A stretch of DNA of 64,000 nt from Stromatinia cepivora (taxonomy: Eukaryota; Ascomycota; Leotiomycetes; Helotiales; Sclerotiniaceae). Made by a program: the position numbers and the translations under genes. Positions 51,153 through 62,282 of this stretch are shown here, one piece after another. Position 1 is the first letter of the stretch, and the number at the start of each line of letters is the position of its first letter. The stretch lies in contig RCTD01000035.1 in the NCBI GenBank assembly GCA_014898415.1, positions 1 to 64,000 of the forward strand, written 5' to 3'. A model generated the notes under the pieces. It was not told where the DNA came from. It saw only the letters and a program-made list of their open reading frames with translations, and searched no databases.

Positions 51153-52369
51153 TTAGTACTTCTGTCGAATAATCTCTAAGAGGAAATCCTCGAAGGAGAG
51201 AGTTATGTAACCTAATCGAGATGAATTAGAAAATTGCGATTAAGGAAGGGGAAAAGTCTTACCATCACGGTCATCATCATAACGTTTGAAGCTGTTTCCA
51301 AACACCACGTTAGCAAATCCAATCTGTGAACGTTTCGAAAATCCAGAATTTGAGATCCAAACCTCCAACAGTATTCAAATTCCCTGACCAAAAGAGAAAC
51401 CACAAAACTTACACATCAGTCATCCTCTTCAAACTAATACAACTCTGCACAAATAAATCAAAACTAATCGCGCCCTCGTTCCTCCTATCATACGCCTTAA
51501 ACAGAACCCCCACAAAATTTTCACTCAATCTATATCCAAAGGCCACTAAAGCCTCTGAATATTCGTCTAGACTAATATTTCCACTGCGATCCTTATCGAA
51601 TCGATCGAACAATGCACGCCAAGCGGCGAGAAATCCCCATAGCCCGCAGAATTCATCAAAATTGATTGTGTTGCTGCGGTCAGTATCAAACATGCGAATC
51701 ATCATTTTGACTGTGTATGGATCGAAGGCGGTCCAATCACCGTTTACAAGGGCGGCGCGGAGCTCTCTTTCGGTGAGGGCACCGGTTCCTGGTAGAAGAT
51801 GGGGGTTAGTGTTTGGTGCTTGTGTATCAGAATGTATGATTGGGTAAGGACATACTATCTTTATCAACGGCCTTGAACAGTGGCCACAATTGCGGATCTG
51901 CACCAGGAGGAGCAGGCGAAGTAGGAGGTCTTGTTTGTTGCGCTGGCCGAGTCTGAGGCGCAACTCTACCTGCTTGGAATTGTGCTGGAGGTGGTGATGC
52001 GTAGCCTCGATTTGGTGGAGATGCGCCATAATTGCCTGGAGGAGGCATTTGTGGAGAGAATCTTCGGCCATCTGGTCTTCGTCCGTCTGGGTGTATGTTT
52101 TGAGGGGGAGGTCGGTTCTCATATTGCGCGTTATGCATTGCTTGTTGCGCTTGGCTGTGAATGGGGGATTGGACGGGTGGTGATTGCGTGTATTTCTATT
52201 GTGCGAATTAGTTGTGGTTATGCGTTGCGACGCGATTCGGGGAAAAGAGGGCGTACTCGTTCTGGCTCTGCAAATCTGTGGTTATTGGTTCAGCGGGGTT
52301 CTATTCTTAGGAGGGAGAATTGACTTACGCAGGCAGCGAATCTGGGTTGAATGCTTTATTGTAGGCCAT
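51153..52369 (-). CDS. Penta-EF-hand calcium-binding protein (PEF1/ALG-2 family)
   Basis: Five exons: 52,329-52,369, 51,856-52,154, 51,413-51,788, 51,263-51,291 and 51,153-51,211, giving 267 residues. All introns are GT-AG and frames join cleanly. Residues 1-100 are a proline/glutamine-rich low-complexity arm, as in peflin and yeast Pef1. Five EF-hands follow: loops at D111-E122, D148-E159, D178-E189, a degenerate one starting D214 (DRRNEGAISFDL, probably not binding calcium), and D244 onward with a longer loop (DDDRDGYITLSFED), the usual dimerisation hand. The family links calcium to membrane traffic and, in yeast, polarised growth; the specific role here is inferred. It is the first gene next to the transposon island and is divergent from the ChaC gene. 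An unspliced read would stop at 51,409, losing the fifth hand. Confidence 0.93.
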
Positions 52370-53163
52370 TTTGATTATTTGAGTATATCGATTGTAGGAT
52401 ATGTCTCGCGACAGATTGTTCTTGAGTTGTCGAATATGTATGAAGGTGTAAGGCTTTGATGTTAGATGTTAAAGATGGGGAGCTCGAGCGGGTAGAGGCC
52501 GTGGGCATATAACTAGGTAAATGTTCCCTGAACACGAGCGCAGCGTTATGATGGTGGATCTAATTTAAGATATCTTCCGAATGTATCAAAATAAGAGTTC
52601 CTATGAAATTAACCTGATATGAAAAGTATCGCAAAAAGAGAAGAGTTGAAAGCCCAAGCCCTGGCTATATTTGACCAGAAATGAGTCTTCTTTAAGTATT
52701 CATATTCACAGAAGCAGGCTGAAGTCATTGTTCGAGGATCCGTTAAGTGATTCACCCACCCACCCACCTTGTTCCAAAACCCAAGGATGAGAATGCCAAT
52801 ACCTACCTAATGTGCCAATTTTTGCGCCCGGTGAGCAAACCTCGCTCAAGAAATTTTGTCATAACAAGTGTCACTTACTCGCTTTGGTACAAAACTTCGT
52901 ACTCGGATAAACCTGGTACCAGATTTGAACAGTCTGATATGATCATCTTCATGCTTCATATGTTTATCATTCCCCTTTTGCGTGAAGTAAATTCAATATT
53001 TTCGAGGAAAAAGTGGAAATGGAAAACGCTAATGTTGCTAAGTATTTTTGGTACCAACAAGCATCGGTTCTATGGAGTACATCATCCTTATTTTTACCCC
53101 TCGATTAAATAATACATATCATCATACCCTCATCATCATCCCAACATCTAACCCGCCAACACC
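52370..53163. promoter_or_regulatory. Shared divergent promoter region, PEF and ChaC genes
   Basis: About 0.8 kb lies between two divergent start codons. Open frames here (for example 52,747-53,112 plus) show no domain or splice logic and are probably chance. Small CCCACC repeats occur at 52,755-52,770. No defined factor site was recognised. Confidence 0.5.
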
Positions 53164-54428
53164 ATGGGCTCCAACGCCCTCAACGACTACAGCAATTCCG
53201 AGAACGAATTCTGGATATTCGGATACGGGTATGTACATAAACCCCTTGTCTTCTTTTCCCCAAACAAAAATACAAAAATTATACATTTCAATTTCCAACT
53301 AACTTCCAAAACAACACAGAAGTTTAATATGGAAACCCCCACCACATTTCGGTAAACCTCCTTTCCTTCATCATTATACCTCCCTCGTACTTCCTCCTTT
53401 TTCAACCTACCACCGAAAACCTAGATGTAGGATTTAATGACCAATCTTTTGTGATGAATGATTAGATCGCCGGATTCCGGGGTATGTGACTGGATATGTG
53501 AGAAGATTTTGGCAGGTATGGTTATGTTTATGTTTATGTGGTTCTTTTGGCAATTTAGATAGTGTTGGACTTTGAGGATACTCATTCATTGATAATATCT
53601 TATATCTGATGAAGAATCAACGGATAGCTAACAACCATCCAGGCTAGGTAATCTCCCACCCCGCTCTCCTTCCCCAAACCCAAATCCAACCCATCTAACA
53701 CCAGTCCCCTCCCCCCAGCGAAGACCACCGTGGCACACCCACCTCCCCAGGACGCGTCGTAACCCTCATCCCCCACAGCCACTGGCTCACCCTCCACGAT
53801 CCGCACCCCATCCCCTCGGAAACCAGTTCTCCAAAAGTATGGGGAACCGCCTATCGAATCCTCGCCTCCAAGGTTGCCGAAGTACGCGAATATCTCGATA
53901 TACGGGAGATTAATGGTTATACCATACACTATACACCTTTCTATCCCTCCTCATTTTCATCCTCATCCACGCCGTCTACTACCTCAGACGATGGAAGTGA
54001 TGGGGTGACGAGTATCAGAACATTGGTCTACATAGGAACGCCTGAAAATGCGCAATTTACCGGACCGCAAGAACCGCAGGAATTGGCTGAGCATATATGG
54101 AGGAGTGAGGGCCCGAGTGGCTTAAATAGGGATTATCTTTTGAGTTTGGATATTGCTTGTAGGTTGTTTCTATTTCTATACCTTTTATCAAATGAATCTA
54201 GTCGTTATGCGTGTCTGCTTACCAGGATGGATTGTCATGCTGATATATCTAGTGAATGAGCTGAGTCCTGAGAGTGGGGATGAGCATGTCAAGGACCTGG
54301 CTGATAGAGTTCGGAAGATAGCTATGGGGCAAATAGGTGTCGAAGCAGAAGCAAGTCACACGAAGGTTATAGATCATGAGCTCAAGAAGTTTAAGAGCAC
54401 GGATGAGCAAGAAGAGACTGAAAAGTAA
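53164..54428 (+). CDS. ChaC-type glutathione-specific gamma-glutamylcyclotransferase
   Basis: Six exons: 53,164-53,228, 53,320-53,351, 53,466-53,515, 53,643-53,647 (5 nt), 53,719-54,158 and 54,253-54,428, giving 255 residues. The ChaC fold is shown by FGYGSLIWKPPPHF (residues 19-32, the GSL loop that binds the glutamyl group), DRRIPGYVTGYVRRFWQ (33-49), SEDHRGTP, then WGTAYRI and DIREINGY, whose glutamate is the likely catalytic acid. Family members act in the cytosol on reduced glutathione, releasing 5-oxoproline and Cys-Gly. A serine/threonine-rich insert of about 25 residues follows YTPFYP. The final exon encodes ELSPESGDEHV, the family's C-terminal helix. The microexon supplies GCTAG, completing A50 and S51; without it the frame breaks. 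Reaction assignment is from the family. Confidence 0.92.
53643..53647 (+). other. Predicted 5-nt microexon of the ChaC gene
   Basis: The bases GCTAG are bounded by CCATCCAG on the left and GTAATC on the right. Exon 3 ends in phase 0 (TGG CAG) and the next exon begins CGAAGACCAC after CCCCCAG. Only inclusion of 5 nt restores the conserved RFWQ-x-S-x-DHRG order, giving QASEDHRG. Confidence 0.8.
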
Positions 54429-54819
54429 TGCGTGAAAGCCATTCATTCATTCCCTTTTTGGGGTATTAGTGCCATAGAGACCATTAGAGAGATCTGCAAA
54501 GATGCAGTCCCCCATAAAAAGACCTCGATCAAAGTGACCGAGAGTCGAAAATACAGGCAGAATTGAAAAACATTCGTGAGATGTTCAAAGAAATAGTGAT
54601 TGAGCAAGGTAAGATACCCCCTCCAAACTCCATGCAAGCATATAGCTCGCCAGGCCAGAACCGCTGCCAGAAACCACGAGATTAAACCAGGCTGTTATCG
54701 AGAAGGACAACATCCTAAAGTCCACCACACAACAGACTTTCGCTGAAACCCCACAGGGCTGACTTTTCTTGTCGAAGATTGAAAGATTGAGGAAAAACAC
54801 CGTCCACTCGAGAAGCAAT
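54429..54819. other. Convergent 3' region between ChaC and glycine-rich RNA-binding genes
   Basis: Both genes end here, so it should contain two 3' untranslated regions. Open frames in the interval lack domain support. Confidence 0.6.
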
Positions 54820-55793
54820 TTATTGATTGCCCCACTGGCCAGCGTTTCCACCACCTTGTCCACCACCTTGTCCACGGTCATATCCTCCTCCACCGGAGTA
54901 TCCACCACCGCCGCCACCAGAGTAACCTATGGACAATTAGTATACTTGTAAGAAGGGATATCCGTGATGCAACATACCGCCACCGCCACCTCCATTGTAG
55001 CCTTTATCATTTCAAACGTTAGTAAATGCTATTCAGATATTCACGACAGACCTGTCCACTGGGATTGCTTACCTCCGCCACCAGAGTAGCCACCACCTAT
55101 TATGTCAATCGTCAGTATAATTCATGCGTCATCGAGAGGAAACCCTTTGGAAGAAGTCTTACCTCCGCTATATCCACCACCTCCGGAGTAACCACCACCG
55201 GAGTTGTTGTTGTCGTATCCGCGACCACCTCCGTATCCTCCACCGCCGCCTCCATATCCACCGCCACCACGGCCTCCATATCCTCCACCTCGGCCACCAC
55301 CGAATCCGCCGCCGCCACCACCACCAGAGCGGTCATTGCCCGAACGTTCGGAGGCTTTGTCGACACGAATAGTACGACCATCGAATCTTTATGCGTATTA
55401 GCTTTTGGTCAGGAGTAGGCATATTGGGACAATCATACTCCTGACTATTCATCTCTTGAATAGCCTTCTCGGCATCTGCCTCTGGAGATGAGTCGTTGTT
55501 GCCTTGTCCATAACGAACGAAGCCAAAGCCACGGCTACGACCAGTGTCGCGGTCCTTGACAACAACCTGTATTAATTGTATCAGTTTCTTATCTTCAAGT
55601 CGAGCTTATCGATAAAGGGAGCGTGAAACATACTGCTTCTTCAACGGTTCCGAATTCAGAGAACTTCTCACGGAGAGCGTTCTCATCTGTGTGCCAAGCA
55701 AGGCCACTAATCATGAATGTTAGTCAATCTGTCAAGTAATGATTTGGAATAGAATGTAAATGTTTAGACTTACCCAATGAATAATTTAGACAT
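54820..55793 (-). CDS. Glycine-rich RNA-binding protein with one RRM
   Basis: Seven exons: 55,774-55,793, 55,634-55,706, 55,439-55,566, 55,163-55,386, 55,073-55,096, 54,978-55,001 and 54,820-54,926, giving 199 residues. The RRM occupies residues 3-87, with RNP2 LFIGGLAW (4-11) and RNP1 RGFGFVRY (43-50). A loop insertion ([11 protein letters not shown]) before the last RRM helix lengthens the domain. The rest is a low-complexity tail of GGYSGGGG and GGRGGGYG repeats with RGG-like sites, ending NAGQWGNQ. Such proteins are small RNA-binding or RNA-chaperone proteins, often stress- or cold-responsive, with tails that favour condensates; the specific role is inferred. Two consecutive 24-nt exons are notable. 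Introns are 51-71 nt. It is convergent with ChaC. Confidence 0.93.
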
Positions 55794-58700
55794 AATTGAA
55801 TATTATCGAAAACCTGGCTGAAAGTCTCAATGTCCGCACGCATTCACACAAAAAGGATCGCGCCATTTCAGGCGGGAGTTGTGTATACGAGAGACGGACG
55901 GATCACACAAAGAAAGATACATCGAGGCAAAACAGGTATCCGCAAAACGGATGTATGGAATAGGAAGGTGATATGATGTGGAATAAATTTGGAATCAAAT
56001 CGCAAAGACAGTCAAGTCAGCGAGCACAAGCAGGAGAATCGGACGAACTTCTTGAAGAATTAGAGTGTCGAGTTGAAGTGAAATATCGAGATTTCTTTGT
56101 TTGGTTGTTTGTTTGGGTAAAGGTATCGGTCTGAGTCGAGAAACACAGATCGTTTGGAATATATTATCAATCGGACGATTGAAAGGACAGTGCGATCTGA
56201 TAGAATGTAAGAGTGCGAAAGTAAATCGCGAAGGAAGGTATTTTGAGATGTAGTTGTAAGGAGGATGGAATAAGTTGTAGGAAGAAAGGGTTTGGGTCTG
56301 GAAGATTTCCCTTAAGCGCAAAGCGGGGGCATTGAAAGAGACTGCATCAATTATTATTGCCCCTCCCAAAGGATTCACTAGCGTTTAAGAAAGTTAGGGA
56401 GATTCCTTGGCTGCGCTCGACCTTTGATTGATCCATTCGATTTTATGATTCACCCACCTTAACGGCTCCCGGTCCACCCTAGTTTTGACCAAGCTACCGT
56501 AGGTATCAGGTACTTTTACCAGGTTCTCAACAACCCATTCCACATTAGGTATTAAACAGCATGTGATGGTCGATTTACTACCAATACTCAACCAATTTCT
56601 ACTTTGGGTGGAAAGGACGGGAACTACTAATACTTTTCATTTCAAAATTCACTTCAATTCATCACTTCAATCCACCAATACACTAACTACACTCCCGTGT
56701 AACATTCGGCCGCCCAAGCATAATGCAGACATCGGCTGAAGGCATAAGTTTCCTTGATACTCAATGGACCATTTGAAGTCGGTGGCTTAATAACAACCCT
56801 GCCTACTTTCGACTTTCTTTTTTTGGTTGGTGGAACAAGCAAATATTTCTCTTTGATCTTTCTAATAAGTTTCTATCCAAAGGATCATTCCAATATGCTT
56901 GGGGATATGATTGCTTTGGACTTTTTGCCCAATTCTAATCTATTTTATCTTAAAGGAAGGTCTGAGCCAGATAACAAAATATCATATGCAGATCTCCGAT
57001 ACTCGGATCAGGGTATGGTGCAATTTATCATTTCCTTTTTCCTTGATATTGGGTTCACCATGATTGATTCACTATTATCAATCAATCACTAATAAATAAT
57101 AAATAATAAATAATGATGAATGATGGCTCCCCAACCATACTGAAAGGTTGAAGGAAGAGAGTGACCTTTTAAAGCTCCAATTGTCTGGATTCCCAAAGCT
57201 CTTTTGGATAGCCTTTACTTGGTAGAAAGGTATCTCGGTATCTCTCATGCTTGGTATGGATTCCTATATCCTATCCTAGCATATGCATTGTGCCAAAAAA
57301 GTCCAACGTGCAGGTATTTCCTATATTGGTAATAAGGTATCATGATATGAAGCTATTGAGCTAAGCTACATTGCATTATACAACTACTGCTCTGCATTTA
57401 TCAAAAGAGCTTGGGTTCCAAGATTGCTATCGATTATCTCTTTCGCAGGTAGTCAAGGATTCTAGGTGGGTGTGAGGTGGGGTAAAGTTGATCAAGGGTC
57501 TTGTGGAGCTTCTCTAAGTGGCCTAAGTGCCGTGCAAACACAGGCCAACGGTCCTTACCACACTTTTTTAAGTTGCAGCTGTGAACTTCAGGGTGGGTGG
57601 GACGAAAAATGATACGATGAGCCATTTACATAAGGATTACGAATGTTGAAGTCCCACTGCGTTATCATACAAAGAATGATTTGTATGGAATATGGAATAC
57701 AAGCTCTACTTTTTTATTTATTTATTTATTTATTTATATATTTAAAAACAACCCGAGATTTCCGTTTCAATAATACAACATCAGCACACTCCCAATACGC
57801 AAATGCAGCCATTTATCCCACAATCACACTACAAAAGTCCCCACCATCTTTCGATCTTCTGCATAAAGACAACCCTTGGAACTTACATGCATCAAATTCA
57901 ACCCACGTGCACAGAAACTTATACCAATTCAGAAATCTATTCGGCCAGATGCACACCTAACTTACCTAGGAGTATCTGTTCAAACCGACACTCTCCTTCC
58001 GACGGATATTTGAATTTTGAATCTACCCATTATACCATTCAATTATTATTCAAAGCAACCTAAAAATCTAGAACTCAATGCGACTCTTCAAATGAAGCAC
58101 AATAAATTAAGACGATGTCACTTCGATGAAGACCTCGCCTGCATTTGATGGATAGTTTCAAATCCGGGCGGATGGCGACATGGTACACAAGCCTTTTGTA
58201 CCGAATCGTTCGTATATTTTCATGCGGGGAGTCGTGGCAATAGTCGCACGAAAATGCCAGATAATCAGATTTTCATATCGTCGATGAAAGTATACAGCGA
58301 ATATCTCATTCTAAGGTACTGGTACATGGCCGCAGAATCTCCCGGTTCTGTGTAATAATTCGGCCCTTGAAAGGTATGTTGATTATCGTGATAACTCACA
58401 TCTCACAGCATCTCTTGCGTTTCATTTCGTCTCAATCAGGTGAGATGATTGAGATCAACACTATTGCAAATTTTATAGCTCATCGAAAATGGTTTGGAAA
58501 GAGCCATTGTGAATTGATGTTTGCACATATGGATGATAAAGGGCTGCAATTCCCCACACCGCTATTTGCTTCATCCATCGTTTGTTGATAAAATGCGGCG
58601 CTGTTGCGGTCAGCTTTAATGGGAGCTCGCAAGTTGCCTGAATCTCCTGAATGATTTATAAAGTAAGAATTAGTAAGGATTGAAAAATCCATTGCAAGAG

Positions 58701-59090
58701 AACGTCTTCAACAGTAGCGAAACATCATGATGATAAGCTTTAGGAATTGTTTGATGATATGATTAAGGTACAACCCCTTTAAGCGGTTGCGCTGGAATTA
58801 ATATCATTCACGAAAGGAGGATTATTACTTTCTGCTTTCTTTACCTTGAAAGTGTTCCTTAACGTTTCCTTCTGAGGAGGCGGCGCAAATCGAGCAGGGT
58901 CGCGCCTTCCATTTTTTCACTACTCAACCGTACCTTCCCCAAGTCGGGAAAAGGAATTACTCACCATGTAAGCTCACATCATTTCTTTCATCCTGATAAT
59001 TTCATACCACCACCGACTTTCTTTGGATCCATAGGACAAAATTATCCATTGCTATTTATCCTGTGCTTGAAAATATTTGCATTTCCCTAA
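55794..59090. other. Long intergenic region, no gene supported
   Basis: 3.3 kb with normal base composition. The first several hundred bases should hold the 5' untranslated region and promoter of the RNA-binding gene. Open frames of 60-130 codons occur on both strands (for example 55,995-56,378 minus, 56,754-57,092 plus, 57,643-57,960 plus) but show no recognisable domain, and I could not join them into a gene. Microsatellites lie at 57,090-57,115 (AATA type) and 57,710-57,745 (TTTA type). The region could hide a non-coding RNA or a lineage-specific small protein. Confidence 0.5.
57710..57745. repeat. TTTA microsatellite
   Basis: Seven or so uninterrupted TTTA units, then TATATATTTA. Confidence 0.85.
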
Positions 59091-62000
59091 ATGGAGACCA
59101 ATCATCATTCTCGCAAGCGCAAGCACGCCCACGAGCATAAAAGTAGACTTGGGGAGTCTGGAAAACACCACAAGCATAGCAATCACGATAGCGCACATCA
59201 AAGGCACCCTCGAGATCATTCTTCAGGAAAATCAGCAGAGAAGAGGCAGCCACTTGCAATCAGAGATCAAAATGAACTATCTGGGGACAAAAATTATATT
59301 CGCAGCTGGCTTGCGCAAACTCAAAATGGGGACATTACCGAGTCGCTGGAATCTTTGAAACAACCCAACCCTAAAATAGGTGAACGATCACTTGCATGTT
59401 ACATTAACCTCGTCAGAAATGCATGCACTGACATCTCCTCGAGATCTAGGCCATCTAGAAGAGAAAGCTAGGCACTCGGACTACATCGATACAGCACATA
59501 TACCCGGAAAGAACAGGGGTGCCACAAAATCGAAGCCGAAGCCTGATCAAGAACATTTATCATTTGATAGTTCTCTACTTGAAGCTCCAAGGGTGCCAGT
59601 TGTAAAGGAAAGGACCAGAACCCCTCGAAAGTTGAGCGCCACTTACGATGGTAAAGAGACCGCACCATCTCACAAACACCGAAAGAAGCCGGCATCAACT
59701 GTGACTTCTAGTTCGTCCCAATACTCGGCCGTGCAGAAGCAAGAAACATTTGAGAAGAGAGCACGCCATAAGACAAAAGAGGATCGATATGACACGAAAA
59801 AGAAAAGTAATAAAGCAGAAGTGGTCAACAAGCCAATCAAAACGAGGCGCGAGAAGAGGGGAGACCGAAAGAAGGCTGCAAGGAAGGCTAGTCAAGATCT
59901 TATGAATAATTTCGCATCGAACAAAATAGGCCTAGATCGTCTATCGGTGAGTAGATTCTTAGTATTGGGAAAACGGGAACTGATCGTTCCAGGCGCGCCC
60001 TTCCAATGGACCGGGCATCTTTCAAAATGGCAGGGCTTCTTCACCGCCCAAACGACGAGGATGTGAGTATCATTCATATCGGCTTCTTCAAAGACTACTA
60101 ACTTACTTGCCAAGTACCCGACCTCGCTTTTTCGGAAATGGAATTTCTTCAGCGCTCTGGCAAAAAGCCTCATATGAACGATGCCATTGTTGTCCCAAAA
60201 AGCCGTGCCAAGGAAAAGAGGAAAGCTGCTCGAGCGCAAGATGAGATAGCAGCATTCTTCAAACCATCCAAGACGCCAGTGAGGGACAACAGTTCCACTA
60301 TCGAGCATCCCACTTCTCCAACTTCGATACATGGGGCCTCCCTCTACGAAAGACAACTGAGAAGAGACCGCGAGCATGATCAACAACGGTACTTCACCGA
60401 AAATTTGGCACCACGTGTTAATGAGACAAGAAATTATTTGACAGAGTCTCGCGGCCAGCAACTGCAATCCAATCAAGTGCGATTCCCTCGAGATCTCACT
60501 CCCCAGTTTCTCTCCAAAGGCATCGCGGACCGCAACATGCATTCAGAGACTGCCGATACCATTGTGACATGGTCAGAGTCCCAAAATTCTCCTGGAGCTA
60601 CTATGGCCTTACGTCGAGCGAGGGAACAATACTCTCAGAGGCAAAAAAGCACGACACCAGACTCAGTTCGAATCTCTATAGAAAAAACGGGTATATTCAA
60701 GGATACAGGCATTGAGAGTTCAAATCGACAAAGGTCTCATATGCGTGAGACGATAAGTAAAAGGCCGTATGGGACTCGAGAAAAAGCCTCCGCATCTACA
60801 ACTGATGGCCCAGCCGTGATTAGCAGAGAGTTATCTAGCTTGAGCACTGATTCTGCTCAAAAATCTCACAATATCGGCCCATCTCCAAATTTCCAGCAAC
60901 AAGATTGTTTGCCTCGGCCTCAATCGCATATGGAAAAGAAAACCGAAAAGGCCCCTTTGGAGAGAAGAACCCCCGACTCGGCAGAAATTCGCGTTGATGG
61001 ACCCCAAAGGATTGTTGTTGAGTATTATGATCCAAATCGTGGCTGGTACCGGAAGGAAGATTCTAAACCACCTCCCAAATCACCTGAGCGCCCCCCGGAT
61101 CTAGCAGTAGCACCCATATCAACACCACTTACGCGTCAACATATGGCACGCAATGCTCGAATCAAACGTCCATCAACTACCCTTCCAGTAATCCGGGAGG
61201 CTAGCGACGAAGGTCGAGAGAACAGTCTCTCAGCAATTTCTTGTATTCCAGAAGGAATTCAGCGCACGGAATCTGCTCCTATTCAGTCCTCGAGTGTGGA
61301 GGGAGATATGGGCGGGCATATCTCACCCGTTTATGGCAGAGCGAGGCAAGAGAGTGGCATACCCGAGCCACAAGTCCCGGAACTGATGTCTCCACAACCA
61401 TGTTCCCGATCCCACCATAGCCAAGATAGCCGGTTCGATCGACCAGGAGAAACCACCAATAATATCAACAGAGACGCGATTCCCCACAGTGAAATGACAG
61501 ATGAAACCGGCAGGCAGCTACTTTTGACGAGGACAACACGTCTGAATGGCAGAATTCACACACCTTTAAGGACAATTCCATACATCAATTCAAACACGGA
61601 ACATTTTCAGTTCTCCACTGAACCTCCATTTGAAAGAGGATTCCCAAGCCGCCATGAGCGGCCAACGCAGCATACTACATCTACCCCACGTTCGCCCTTT
61701 ATTCGTCTTCCGTCGCTCTATGTTCAACAACTGGAAATCGAGCAAGAAAAAATTCAAATGGCAAATGGTCTTCTCAACGGAGGAATTGAAAGACATGGAG
61801 CTCATGATGTGCAAGGGCCTAACTTCAACACGAAAGCGTATGGAGAGAACTGGGACAACACAGAGACAGAACAGGAAATGTCTTATGGAGTGGAAGACGT
61901 CCTTGAGAATCGCCGTTGCATCGGTGATCTCGGTGAGCTCGGACCCCGAGAAGCAAACGCATGCGAAGTTCCACTACCAAGGCACGAATTGACGGGACTC

Positions 62001-62282
62001 TGGTACGAAAATTCGACTCTCAATTTCCAAACCCATGACTACCAACCTCAACATATTCGAGGACATGAATATAACCATTGGGATAGTGACAATTTTTATC
62101 TTCAGGAGCCTTTGATTGAGACTCAGCAAAACTTACAGCAACAATATGAAATGGATTATCGTGGCAATCAATTAGTCCAACGTTCGTTACCTGGATACCG
62201 GGAACTTGATGAGGGCCAGGACGGGAATGCTTCGGAAACTATCTTAATGCAAAGATTTTGGCGGCCAAACCCACAATATTGA
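59091..62282 (+). CDS. Conserved-looking disordered nuclear-type protein with a PIP-box-like motif
   Basis: Four exons: 59,091-59,379, 59,450-59,946, 59,993-60,062 and 60,115-62,282, giving 1,007 residues. It has no catalytic domain I recognise. The N-terminus is rich in H, K, R and S. A basic block follows (FEKRARHKTKEDRYDTKKK, then KTRREKRGDRKKAARKA), likely nuclear localisation. Next come LPDLAFSEMEFL and, at residues 327-334, QDEIAAFF, which fits the PCNA-interaction pattern Q-x-x-[ILM]-x-x-[FY]-[FY]. About 650 disordered residues and a C-terminal FWRPNPQY follow. I recall similar blocks in uncharacterised ascomycete proteins, so the ends are probably conserved and the middle free. Intron 1 was placed at 59,380-59,449 because of a CTGAC branch site 17 nt before its AG; an acceptor at 59,416 would give a 37-nt intron and 1,018 residues. 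Function unknown. Confidence 0.82.

Noticed and set aside
51409..51412. TAA at 51,409 as the end of the PEF protein
   Set aside because: It lies across a GTGTAAGT donor; splicing restores the fifth EF-hand and the usual family C-terminus.
51326..51847. Plus-strand 173-codon open frame over the PEF gene
   Set aside because: Shadow of EF-hand coding exons on the other strand.
52747..53112. 121-codon open frame between the PEF and ChaC genes
   Set aside because: No domain, lies in the shared promoter region, and no splice pattern links it to a neighbour.
53600..53929. Minus-strand open frame over the ChaC gene
   Set aside because: It is antisense to conserved ChaC coding sequence, a shadow frame.
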